From an uncultured Prevotellaceae bacterium (GTDB lineage: Bacteria; Bacteroidota; Bacteroidia; Bacteroidales; Bacteroidaceae): a DNA stretch of 8,012 bases. The position numbers and the translations under genes were made by a program. The notes under the pieces are model-generated. The model ran no database searches. It had not been told where the DNA came from and was given only the letters and a program-made list of their open reading frames with translations. The stretch spans positions 1 to 8,012 of the forward strand of contig CAMOSA010000114.1 in the NCBI GenBank assembly GCA_946624335.1, given 5' to 3'. Position 1 is the first letter of the stretch; the number at the start of each line of letters is the position of its first letter. Below, piece by piece: positions 1-5,573 of the stretch.

Positions 1-472
1 CGTAGAGGGGCTTGCCTTTCTCGTACTCCTGCTGGTAGATCTTGCCGTCGCGGAAGACCTGACTGATCATGTGTGTGGAGAGAGCGTTGACGCAGCTGAC
101 ACCTACGCCGTGGAGACCACCGGAGACCTTGTAGCTGCCCTTGTCGAACTTACCGCCGGCGTGCAGCACGGTCATGACGACTTCGAGGGCGCTCTTATGC
201 TCCTTTTCGTGCATATCCACAGGTATGCCACGGCCATTGTCCTGTACGGTGATGGAGTTGTCGGGGTTGATGGTCACTTCGATGTGCGTGCAGTAACCGG
301 CGAGGGCCTCGTCAATGGAGTTGTCTACGGTCTCGTAGACGAGGTGGTGGAGGCCTTTCTCGCTGATGTCGCCGATGTACATGGCGGGTCGCTTACGTAC
401 TGCTTCAAGGCCCTCAAGGACTTGAATATTACTGGCGCTATAATCGGCGCCGTTCTTGATTTCTTCTTCCAT
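1..472 (-). CDS. gyrB: DNA gyrase subunit B, N-terminal part (runs off the left edge)
   Basis: This is the ATPase subunit of DNA gyrase, which with GyrA introduces negative supercoils using ATP. Only the first 157 residues are in the window. They cover most of the GHKL ATP-binding domain. RKRPAMYIGD lies at about 27-35. The segment YETVDNSIDEA carries the expected catalytic Glu47 and Mg-binding Asn51. QDNGRGIPVD carries Asp78, which should contact adenine. The ATP-lid motif GGLHGVG is at about 118-124. The ATG at 470-472 is chosen because it starts the usual short acidic leader before 'NIQVLEGLEAVRKRP', and a promoter ends about 27 bases upstream. ParE is the alternative paralogue, but 'LHHLVYETVDNSIDEALAGYC' is typical of Bacteroidetes GyrB. 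A position downstream of tRNA-Glu and rpsT also fits gyrB. The preceding terminator suggests it is a separate transcription unit. Confidence 0.95.
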   Translation of the reverse strand, partial: MEEEIKNGADYSASNIQVLEGLEAVRKRPAMYIGDISEKGLHHLVYETVDNSIDEALAGYCTHIEVTINPDNSITVQDNGRGIPVDMHEKEHKSALEVVMTVLHAGGKFDKGSYKVSGGLHGVGVSCVNALSTHMISQVFRDGKIYQQEYEKGKPLY

Positions 473-498
473 GAGAATGTTCTTTTCGGTTTTGCGTG

Positions 499-529
499 CA
501 AAGATAGCAATAAAAGTTTAAAGTGGAAA
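499..529 (-). promoter_or_regulatory. Bacteroidetes-type promoter of gyrB
   Basis: On the minus strand the -7 box TATCTTTG (499-506) matches TAnnTTTG exactly. A -33 box TTTC (526-529) lies 19 bases upstream and is one base off TTTG. Transcription would start near 492, giving a leader of about 20 bases before gyrB. The -33 box sits inside the TTTAAAG-rich repeat. Confidence 0.7.
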
Positions 530-548
530 GTTTAGGGTTTAAAGTTTT
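512..548. repeat. TTTAAAG-type degenerate simple repeat
   Basis: Reiterated AAAGTTT/TTTAAAG-like words occupy the space upstream of gyrB. A similar tract lies at 1051-1077. Such tracts are common between genes in Bacteroidales. Here the tract supplies the gyrB -33 region. Confidence 0.55.
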
Positions 549-567
549 CCTGTTTTTCACATCTTTT

Positions 568-586
568 CACGCGCGCGTGCGCGAGG
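568..586. repeat. Alternating purine-pyrimidine CG tract with a 12-base palindrome
   Basis: The tract contains the perfect self-complementary 12-mer CACGCGCGCGTG followed by CGCGAGG, in otherwise AT-rich intergenic DNA between rpsT and gyrB. Related CG-alternating patches occur at 1033-1048 and about 2685-2699. No function can be read from it. Confidence 0.5.
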
Positions 587-635
587 ACCAATAATGATCG
601 AAGCTGTCATGGCAATCAGAATAAGCGGGGCATAC

Positions 636-671
636 AAAAAAAGAACAATGAACCTCACGGCCCATTGTTCT
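636..671 (-). terminator. Rho-independent terminator after rpsT
   Basis: Read on the minus strand, AGAACAATG (663-671) pairs with CATTGTTCT (642-650) across a 12-base loop. The 9-bp stem is followed at once by a run of six T. The T-run is on the minus-strand side only, so it ends the tRNA-Glu/rpsT transcript about 90 bases after the rpsT stop and insulates gyrB. Confidence 0.88.
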
Positions 672-762
672 CCAATGTTAACTATTATTATGTATGCTAT
701 GGACTTCTTGTTAAGCCACCTGCCCCTTTACCGAGGCGCGTGGCAGTCTGTGTCGGCCTGTC

Positions 763-1017
763 TTATGCCAACTTGTGGATATGACGAGCGAGCTTCGACT
801 TGAGGTTGGACGCCTTGTTCTTGTGAATGAGGTTCGTCTTAGCCAGCTTGTCGAGCATCTTCTGCACAATAGGATACTGCTTCTCAGCCTCTGCCTTGTC
901 TGTTGTGGCACGCAGTTTGCGGACGGCAGCGCGCATAGCCTTAGCGTAGTAGCGGTTGTGCAGGCGGCGCTTCTGCTCCTGACGTATTCTCTTTAAGGAA
1001 GACTTATGATTTGCCAT
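763..1017 (-). CDS. rpsT: 30S ribosomal protein S20
   Basis: S20 binds 16S rRNA in the body of the small subunit early in assembly. The 84-residue product has the standard bacterial length. It opens with the family signature MANHKSSLKRIRQ and is rich in Lys/Arg, as expected of this three-helix protein. The ATG at 1015-1017 gives the canonical 'MANHKS' start. The gene lies 66 bases downstream of tRNA-Glu on the same strand. No TAnnTTTG promoter is visible in that gap, so it is probably transcribed with the tRNA from the promoter at 1193-1224. A strong terminator lies about 90 bases after its stop. A perfect 6-bp hairpin sits just before the start codon and might affect translation, but that is inference. 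Confidence 0.97.
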   Translation of the reverse strand: MANHKSSLKRIRQEQKRRLHNRYYAKAMRAAVRKLRATTDKAEAEKQYPIVQKMLDKLAKTNLIHKNKASNLKSKLARHIHKLA

Positions 1018-1032
1018 TTCTTTCTCAATGAC

Positions 1033-1048
1033 TCGCGCGGATGCGCGA
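1033..1048 (-). other. Perfect GC hairpin in the rpsT leader
   Basis: TCGCGC and GCGCGA form a 6-bp stem with a four-base loop, 15 bases upstream of the rpsT ATG, in the RNA joining tRNA-Glu to rpsT. There is no T-run, so it is not a terminator. It could be a processing or translational-control element, or one of the CG-rich intergenic patches seen elsewhere in the window. Confidence 0.5.
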
Positions 1049-1050
1049 AG

Positions 1051-1077
1051 TTAAATGTTTAACGTTTAAAGTTTATT
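1051..1077. repeat. TTTAAAC/G-type degenerate simple repeat
   Basis: An AT-rich tract of reiterated GTTTAA-like words lies between tRNA-Glu and rpsT and resembles the tract at 512-548. No promoter box is seen in it. Confidence 0.5.
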
Positions 1078-1083
1078 CTCTTG

Positions 1084-1155
1084 TAGTCCATAGCAGAGTC
1101 GAACTGCTCTTTAGAGAATGAAAATCTCTCGTCCTAACCGATAGACGAATGGACC
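1084..1155 (-). tRNA. tRNA-Glu (anticodon TTC)
   Basis: Read on the minus strand, a full cloverleaf folds from 72 bases. The acceptor stem is GGTCCAT/ATGGACT, with a G·T pair at its end. The D-stem is GTCT/GGAC. The anticodon stem is AGAGA/TCTCT, with loop TTTTCAT giving anticodon TTC (Glu). The variable region is four bases. The T-stem is AGCAG/CTGCT with loop TTCGACT, followed by discriminator A. The 3' CCA is not encoded, so it must be added after transcription. A near-consensus promoter lies 38 bases upstream, and rpsT follows on the same transcript. Confidence 0.96.
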
Positions 1156-1192
1156 CCGTGTAAATCGTTTGTCATTTCGCGATTTGCGGGTG

Positions 1193-1224
1193 CAAAGGTA
1201 CGGCAAAAAACGTTACGCACCAAA
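1193..1224 (-). promoter_or_regulatory. Consensus Bacteroidetes promoter of tRNA-Glu/rpsT
   Basis: On the minus strand TTTG (1221-1224), a 20-base spacer and TACCTTTG (1193-1200) match the TTTG-N19-21-TAnnTTTG pattern of the Bacteroidetes primary sigma factor with no mismatch. The expected start near 1186 leaves about 30 bases of leader before the tRNA 5' end. The promoter lies in the divergent space shared with recO. Confidence 0.85.
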
Positions 1225-1295
1225 CTTTTCGACGAAAAATATGTCTTTGGCAGTTATTTTTCATGTTTTTGCAGGCTTTTCTCGTCGTTTTTTGC

Positions 1296-1303
1296 TATTT
1301 TTG
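1296..1303 (+). promoter_or_regulatory. Possible -7 box for recO
   Basis: TATTTTTG fits TAnnTTTG on the plus strand, ten bases before the recO ATG, which would make the message almost leaderless. The nearest TTTG (1268-1271) is 24 bases upstream, longer than the usual 19-21. The surroundings are T-rich, so a chance match is possible. Confidence 0.3.
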
Positions 1304-1312
1304 GCGTCGCAA

Positions 1313-2047
1313 ATGCCTGCCGCTACCGTTCATACTCATGGCCTGGTGCTTCGTGCCGTTCGCTACGGCGACAGCCAGGTTATCGTCACCGTATTCACGG
1401 AGGCTCAGGGCACTGTTCCCTTCATCGTTCGTCGTCCGCGCTCGGGCAAGGGTGGCTCGCCGTCTGTGTTGTGGCAACCATTGACGCTGGTCGAGGTCGT
1501 TTGGGATCATCAGCTCCGCCGGTCGCTGCAGCAGCCTCGTGAGCTGTCGCTGTGGCAGCCGTGGCGTTCCTTGCCTTTCGACCCTTATAAGGCCGCCATG
1601 AGTCTCTATCTGGGAGAGTTCCTGAGCTATGCCTTGCGCGCCGAGTCGGCCAATGTGCCGCTCTTCGACTACGTGGTTAATGCCCTCTCATGGTTTGACG
1701 AGAGCGTGCAGCACTATGTCAATTTCCACATCGTCTTTCTCCTTCATCTGACGCGTTTCTTAGGCTTTCAGCCTAATGTCGACGACTGGCAGGAGGGCAG
1801 CTACTTTGATCTCGCTGCCGCCTCGTTCTCTATGTCCCGTCCCCTGCACACTCATTATCTGGAGCCGGCAGAGTCATCGCTGGTGCCTAAGTTCCTTCGT
1901 ATGAACATCCGTTCGATGCAGGCCGTGGGTCTGAACGGTGCTATGCGGCGGCGTGCCTTGGAGATTGTCACGGAGTTCTATCGTCTTCACATCCCCGAGT
2001 TCTCTGCGATGAAGAGCCTTGACGTACTGGCAGGTCTGTTTGAGTGA
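1313..2047 (+). CDS. recO: DNA repair protein RecO
   Basis: RecO loads RecA onto SSB-coated single-stranded DNA with RecR in the RecF recombination-repair pathway, and anneals DNA strands. The 244 residues match the usual length. The N-terminal OB-fold part reads 'HGLVLRAVRYGDSQVIVTVFTE' in segments (about 9-30), with basic 'RRPRSGKGG' near 40-48. A helical middle section (about 92-155) and the C-terminal 'EFYRLHIPEFSAMKSLDVL' region follow. The family's cysteine zinc site is absent, as in other Bacteroidetes RecO proteins I know. The open frame extends upstream to 1169, but RecO proteins begin shortly before 'G(L/I)VL', so I chose the ATG at 1313. The extra 48 codons would cover the tRNA promoter. 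It is the only plus-strand gene here, and its last 80 bases overlap the convergent TatD-family gene. Confidence 0.9.
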   Translation: MPAATVHTHGLVLRAVRYGDSQVIVTVFTEAQGTVPFIVRRPRSGKGGSPSVLWQPLTLVEVVWDHQLRRSLQQPRELSLWQPWRSLPFDPYKAAMSLYLGEFLSYALRAESANVPLFDYVVNALSWFDESVQHYVNFHIVFLLHLTRFLGFQPNVDDWQEGSYFDLAAASFSMSRPLHTHYLEPAESSLVPKFLRMNIRSMQAVGLNGAMRRRALEIVTEFYRLHIPEFSAMKSLDVLAGLFE

Positions 2048-2660
2048 GACCGATGCTGCTGAGGTTCTGCAGGCATTGTGCTGCCAGCGCCTCTGGCGTC
2101 GTGCCGCGTTGTGCTGCCGCTGTCGCGTAGAGGCTGCTGATGGGTAATGGCGTGTCGTCGGTCTCGAGGAAGAGCCGCTCTGCGGGGCATAGGCTGAGGC
2201 TCTCCGCGTTGTGGCGCAGGCCGAAACTGATGTAGAAGCCGTGGTCGAGCAGCTGTAGCATTTGCTGTGGCTTGCCTCTGAAGCCGTGGAAAATCCATGC
2301 CTGACGGGTGCCGTGCTTCATGCGCAGCACATCGTCGACGGCTCGTACGCAGTGGAGAATCAGGGGGCATCCAAGTTCCTCGCTCAGCTCAATTTGTGCC
2401 TGAAAGGCTGCCAGCTGCACGTCGTAGGGGATGGCCGTGAGGCGGTCGAGGCCGCACTCGCCGATGGCGAATGGGTGGCCTTGTCCATCCCGTAGTACGT
2501 TCATGCCGGCCGCACGTATGGCCGCCCTGATGTGCTCCTTGACCTGTGCGGCACCGTTCGTGGCGTCGTCGTTCAGGTGCCAGGGGTGTACGCCGAAGGC
2601 ATTGATGGTTGTCTCGCCGGCGTGCAGGGGATGGTGAGTGTGGATGTTAAGGTAGTGCAA
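1968..2660 (-). CDS. TatD-family metal-dependent hydrolase (probable DNase)
   Basis: TatD-family proteins are two-metal TIM-barrel hydrolases, several of them with DNase activity. The 230-residue product shows the expected ligands: HTH at 7-9 (the HxH pair), Glu68 in GECGLD, His103 in 'ILHC', His125 in 'IFHGFRG' and Asp168 in 'ETDD'. It belongs to the compact Bacteroidetes type, shorter than the roughly 260-residue E. coli enzymes. The start codon is TTG (2658-2660): an in-frame stop lies three codons upstream, and the next Met is past the HxH motif. The last 26 or so residues are antisense to the recO 3' end and look unlike the family's usual tail, so the ancestral stop may have been lost. 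It is the last gene of the metK-led cluster, 64 bases after yidD. Confidence 0.88.
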   Translation of the reverse strand: MHYLNIHTHHPLHAGETTINAFGVHPWHLNDDATNGAAQVKEHIRAAIRAAGMNVLRDGQGHPFAIGECGLDRLTAIPYDVQLAAFQAQIELSEELGCPLILHCVRAVDDVLRMKHGTRQAWIFHGFRGKPQQMLQLLDHGFYISFGLRHNAESLSLCPAERLFLETDDTPLPISSLYATAAAQRGTTPEALAAQCLQNLSSIGLTQTDLPVRQGSSSQRTRGCEDDRTP

Positions 2661-2684
2661 GGGCCTTTACTTATTAAATAAGGA

Positions 2685-2699
2685 ACGTGCGCGCGTGTC
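2685..2699. repeat. CG-alternating patch between yidD and the TatD gene
   Basis: The run ACGTGCGCGCGTGTC resembles the patches at 568-586 and 1033-1048. It lies in the 64-base gap of the operon. No stem with a T-run is present, so it does not look like a terminator. Confidence 0.35.
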
Positions 2700-2724
2700 G
2701 AGGCGTTACGATCGGTGCTTAGTC

Positions 2725-2952
2725 TCAGAGGTGGAATTTCTCGGGAACGGGGTCGTAGCCGTGTCCGCCCCAGGGGTGGCATCGCAGTATGCGTCGTACG
2801 GCCAGGTAGAGACCCTTCACGGGGCCGTGCTTCTCAATGGCTTCGATGGCATACTGCGAGCAGGTCGGCGTGAAGCGGCAGGCTGGAGGTGTCATCGGTG
2901 AGATAAAGCGCTGGTAGAAACGTATGGGAAGGATTAGCAGTCGGCGCAGCAT
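2725..2952 (-). CDS. yidD: Membrane protein insertion efficiency factor YidD
   Basis: YidD is a small membrane-associated protein that helps the YidC insertase place proteins in the inner membrane. The 75-residue product carries the whole family signature: an N-terminal amphipathic helix (about 1-19, 'LRRLLILPIRFYQRFISP'), C25-x5-C31 in 'CRFTPTCSQYA', then 'RCHPWGGHGYDPVP' with Cys58 at 57-70. Length and order agree with the family. It follows rnpA by 35 bases on the same strand, an arrangement widely conserved in bacteria as rnpA-yidD-(yidC). No yidC follows here. A TatD-family gene takes that place instead. Confidence 0.96.
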   Translation of the reverse strand: MLRRLLILPIRFYQRFISPMTPPACRFTPTCSQYAIEAIEKHGPVKGLYLAVRRILRCHPWGGHGYDPVPEKFHL

Positions 2953-2987
2953 GGTTGGGTGTGGTTAAGTCGTAGCAATAGGGCAGG

Positions 2988-3389
2988 TCATGTGTTCGTC
3001 TTGGCGGTGTTCTCGTTGACAATGTGCAGGAGTTTCCTCATCTTGCGCTGTATGAGGTCTGACGGCTGCAACTGATCGGCGATCCAGATGAAGGCGATGT
3101 GCAGCTGTTCCGTCCTCGGCGCTATGATGTCGCGGTTCAGTCGCCAGGCCTCACGCAGTTGCCGTTTGACGCGGTTGCGGTCTACGGCATGTTTGAAGTG
3201 GTGCTTGCTGACCGAGATGAGCACCTGTGCCGTCATGTCGTCGGCGCCGCTCTTGTCGTCCACCTCCTTGTAAACGACACGGAGCGGAAAGGCCGAGAAT
3301 GCCCGGCTTCCGCCCGCGAAGAGTGATTCTATGGCCTTTCGGCTGCAGAGGCGCTCGTCTTTAGGGAACGCCAATCTCAGTGCGCTCAT
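2988..3389 (-). CDS. rnpA: Ribonuclease P protein component
   Basis: This is the protein subunit of RNase P. It binds the catalytic RNA and the 5' leader of pre-tRNAs during 5' end maturation. The 133 residues fit the Bacteroidetes family size. Hallmarks are the N-terminal 'LRLAFPKDERLCSRKAIESLFAGG' region (read in parts), the central beta strand 'FPLRVVYK' at about 34-41, and the RNR motif 'RNRVKRQLREAWR' at 71-83. The ATG at 3387-3389 overlaps the hemD stop by four bases (ATGA), which points to translational coupling. yidD follows. Being downstream of metK, it might partly share SAM-dependent control, though an internal promoter is possible. Confidence 0.95.
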   Translation of the reverse strand: MSALRLAFPKDERLCSRKAIESLFAGGSRAFSAFPLRVVYKEVDDKSGADDMTAQVLISVSKHHFKHAVDRNRVKRQLREAWRLNRDIIAPRTEQLHIAFIWIADQLQPSDLIQRKMRKLLHIVNENTAKTNT

Positions 3390-4135
3390 TTTGCCTTGTT
3401 CTGCTGCTCGATGTATGCGCTGAGAGCAGAGGTGATGCTCGGGTATTGCGGCGTCGGCGCTTCCAGGTCGAGGCGCAGGCCGGCATCGCGTATGGCCTTG
3501 GCCGTCGTGGGGCCGAAGGAGGCGATGGCGATCTTTCCTTGCTCGAAGTCGGGGAAGTTCTTCAGCAGGCTGTTCACGCCGCTGGGGCTGAAGAAGACGA
3601 CGAGGTCGAAGTCAAAGGGCTCGTCGCCTTTGAAGTCGTTGGGCACCGTGCGGTACATGACGGCTTCAGCGTGATGCAGCTTCTTCGAGTCGAGCAGCGT
3701 CTTGATCTCATCGTTGTGTACGTCGCTCTGCGGCACAAAGTAGTATTCGTTCTTGTGCTTGGCCATGGTCGGCAGCAGGTCGGCAAACTTGCCCGTGGAG
3801 CCGAAGAACACCTTGCGCTTGCGGTACTGCACATACTTCTGGATGTACAGCGCCACTTGCTCCGTGATGCAGAAATATTTCATGTCCTCTGACACGTTGA
3901 AGCGAAGCTCCTTGGCCAGCTGGAAAAAGTGGTCAATGGCGTGACGCGATGTGAAGACGACGGCCGTGATGCCAGTGAGTGACACCTTCTGCGCACGGAA
4001 CTCCTTCGCCGAGAGACCTTCCACCTTGATGAACGGGTGGAATACAAACTCCACGCCGAGGCGCTCGGCGATGTCGTAGTAGGGAGACTTTTCTGAAGAG
4101 GGCTGAGGTTGGGATACCAGAATCTTCTTAATCAT
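3386..4135 (-). CDS. hemD: Uroporphyrinogen-III synthase (HemD family)
   Basis: HemD enzymes close hydroxymethylbilane into uroporphyrinogen III, the branch point to haem, sirohaem and cobalamin. The 249-residue product is two-lobed, as the family requires. 'VVFTSRHAIDHFFQLA' lies in the first half (about 59-74). The characteristic 'VVFFSPSGVNSLL' and 'IASFGPTTAKAIRDAGL' lie in the second (about 178-218). HemD sequences diverge widely, so the assignment rests on these motifs and on the position beside DUF4271 and rnpA, which I know from other Bacteroidales. No other tetrapyrrole gene is in the window, and many Bacteroidales have incomplete haem pathways, so the reaction in vivo is uncertain. 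It starts three bases after the DUF4271 stop and overlaps rnpA by four bases. Confidence 0.85.
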   Translation of the reverse strand: MIKKILVSQPQPSSEKSPYYDIAERLGVEFVFHPFIKVEGLSAKEFRAQKVSLTGITAVVFTSRHAIDHFFQLAKELRFNVSEDMKYFCITEQVALYIQKYVQYRKRKVFFGSTGKFADLLPTMAKHKNEYYFVPQSDVHNDEIKTLLDSKKLHHAEAVMYRTVPNDFKGDEPFDFDLVVFFSPSGVNSLLKNFPDFEQGKIAIASFGPTTAKAIRDAGLRLDLEAPTPQYPSITSALSAYIEQQNKAK

Positions 4136-4138
4136 GTC

Positions 4139-4960
4139 TTATGTGAGGTTCAATCCTTGAGTTATTTCTACAAATATTTTCCACAGCACGACCGCTGGTG
4201 CCGCTTCGAGCGCGCAAAGGTACACAAAAAGTGGGAGAAAACCATAAGTTTTCACGAAAAACGTAGAAAAACACTTGAAAAGTAGTGTTATTTTGACAAA
4301 AAGTAACACAATGATGGCCGAAATAGCTACTGTTTTCAGGTCCATTTGCAGGAATACGAACAGCAGCAGAAGCGGGAACAATAGCAGGCTTTCAGCCGTG
4401 AAGAGGAAGGTGTAGTGCTCCCGCCACTGCCGTTGTTGAGCTTCTGAGAAAAACACCGAATGTACGAAATGGTAGAGCATCTGTTTGGCGGCAATGTAGA
4501 GGGCGAGGATGCCGGCGTAGATGCCTATCGTCAGCCAAGGCGTCGGCAGCAGCGCCACGTAGCCCAAGGCCTGTGACGCCACGACGATGGCCACCGCCCC
4601 CTCGATGCAGAAGAGCAGGGCTACGAGCATCCGGCGACCCTCGTTGCCGCCCTCGGCGGCGTCGCCCTTGCGGCTGTTGTTCGTGGGCAGGAAGAAGTCG
4701 GCCAGGGCCGTCCTCAGGCTGTTACGGTACAAGCCCCGTGCCGCACAGATCAGCAAGAAACAGACGAGCAGCCCGATGGCTACGGCATCCGAGCGGTGCG
4801 GCGCGTCGGGCATCGTGCGTCCTGCCATCCCCCATGGCTCGGCTTCCTTCTGCCCCGGCCGGGCCAGCAGCAGCGTGTCGCCGGCCAGCAGCGAGTCGTC
4901 GGCTGCCGTAAGTCTGTACAGCAGGGGCAGGGGGGTGCTATGGACGAGGCTGTCGGGCAT
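4139..4960 (-). CDS. DUF4271 polytopic membrane protein
   Basis: The function is unknown. The protein belongs to the Bacteroidetes DUF4271 family. I see a hydrophilic N-terminal stretch (1-57), then six likely membrane helices at about 58-74, 111-130, 142-160, 187-206, 210-232 and 241-262. Conserved-looking features include 'YHFVHSVFF' (163-171) and the last-helix segment 'FVYLCALEAAPAVVLWKIF'. A linker at 92-110 is rich in Asn, Gly and charged residues. The ATG at 4958-4960, 24 bases after the LOG gene stop, is the only start found that keeps the N-terminal helix. It ends three bases before hemD, so the two are almost certainly co-translated. Its pairing with hemD, rnpA and yidD suggests an envelope role, but this is only context. 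Confidence 0.82.
   Translation of the reverse strand: MPDSLVHSTPLPLLYRLTAADDSLLAGDTLLLARPGQKEAEPWGMAGRTMPDAPHRSDAVAIGLLVCFLLICAARGLYRNSLRTALADFFLPTNNSRKGDAAEGGNEGRRMLVALLFCIEGAVAIVVASQALGYVALLPTPWLTIGIYAGILALYIAAKQMLYHFVHSVFFSEAQQRQWREHYTFLFTAESLLLFPLLLLFVFLQMDLKTVAISAIIVLLFVKITLLFKCFSTFFVKTYGFLPLFVYLCALEAAPAVVLWKIFVEITQGLNLT
4215..4246 (-). promoter_or_regulatory. Possible internal promoter upstream of hemD
   Basis: TACCTTTG (4215-4222) with TATG 20 bases upstream (4243-4246, one mismatch to TTTG) would give a transcript starting about 75 bases before hemD. The match lies in the codons for 'VYLCALE' of the DUF4271 gene, a stretch the protein family seems to conserve, so chance is a serious alternative. 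Confidence 0.3.
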
Positions 4961-4984
4961 AGGGCTGTCGTGTGTGTGAGTGGC

Positions 4985-5560
4985 TCAGATGGCGGCGAAC
5001 TTACGTACGCTGGCGTCCCACAGCGGTGTCGACAGCACGAGGTCGATGGCCTCCTCCGGTGTCGACGCCACGCGCCAGATGGCGGCATGTCGCTGGCCGA
5101 GGAAGTGCTCGTCGATGCCTCGCTGCAGCTGTTCCAGCAGCGGGTCGTAGTAGCCACGTGTGTTCAGTATCACGATGGGCTTAAGGTAGAGACCGAGCTG
5201 TTTCCATGTGATCACCTCCATCAGCTCCTCCAGCGTCCCGCAGCCTCCGGGCAGCGCTATGCAGCCGTCGGACAGGTCGGCGATGGTCTGCTTACGTTCG
5301 TGCATGTCGCGTGTCTCGACGAGGCGCGTCAGCCCCTGATGGTGCCAGCCCTGCTCGATCATGAAGGATGGGATGACCCCCGTCACCTCGCCGCCCGCCG
5401 CGAGGCAGGCGTCGGACGACGCTCCCATGAGTCCCATGTGGCCGGCACCGTTGATCAGGCCTATGCCCCGTCGTGCCAGCCCCTCGCCCAGGGCACGTGC
5501 GTCGGCAAAGTAGCTCGGATGAATCTTCGTGCTCGAGGCACAATATACTGCTATCTGCAT
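4985..5560 (-). CDS. LOG-family protein (cytokinin riboside 5'-monophosphate phosphoribohydrolase-like)
   Basis: LOG (TIGR00730, Rossmann-like) proteins cleave nucleoside 5'-monophosphates, releasing the base and ribose phosphate. Some were long misannotated as lysine decarboxylases. The 191-residue product has the family motifs in order: 'AVYCASS' at 4-10, 'NGAGHMGLMG' at 37-46, 'RDMHERK' at 84-90 and 'PGGCGTLEELMEVITW' at 104-119. The Glu residues of the PGGxGTxxE motif are present. The frame stays open to an ATG at 5608 inside metK, but 'MQIAVYCASS' at 5560 is the normal family start and leaves 13 bases after the metK stop. A role in salvaging SAM-derived nucleotides next to metK is tempting but not shown by the sequence. 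Confidence 0.88.
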   Translation of the reverse strand: MQIAVYCASSTKIHPSYFADARALGEGLARRGIGLINGAGHMGLMGASSDACLAAGGEVTGVIPSFMIEQGWHHQGLTRLVETRDMHERKQTIADLSDGCIALPGGCGTLEELMEVITWKQLGLYLKPIVILNTRGYYDPLLEQLQRGIDEHFLGQRHAAIWRVASTPEEAIDLVLSTPLWDASVRKFAAI

Positions 5561-5573
5561 ATCCTGTCCGTCG

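Noticed and set aside
71..535. Plus-strand open frame of 154 codons opposite gyrB
   Set aside because: It is the antisense of the GyrB ATPase domain, which shows all expected motifs.
1169..1312. N-terminal extension of RecO by 48 residues
   Set aside because: It would cover the tRNA-Glu promoter, is hydrophobic and low-complexity, and RecO proteins normally start just before the 'GLVL' strand.
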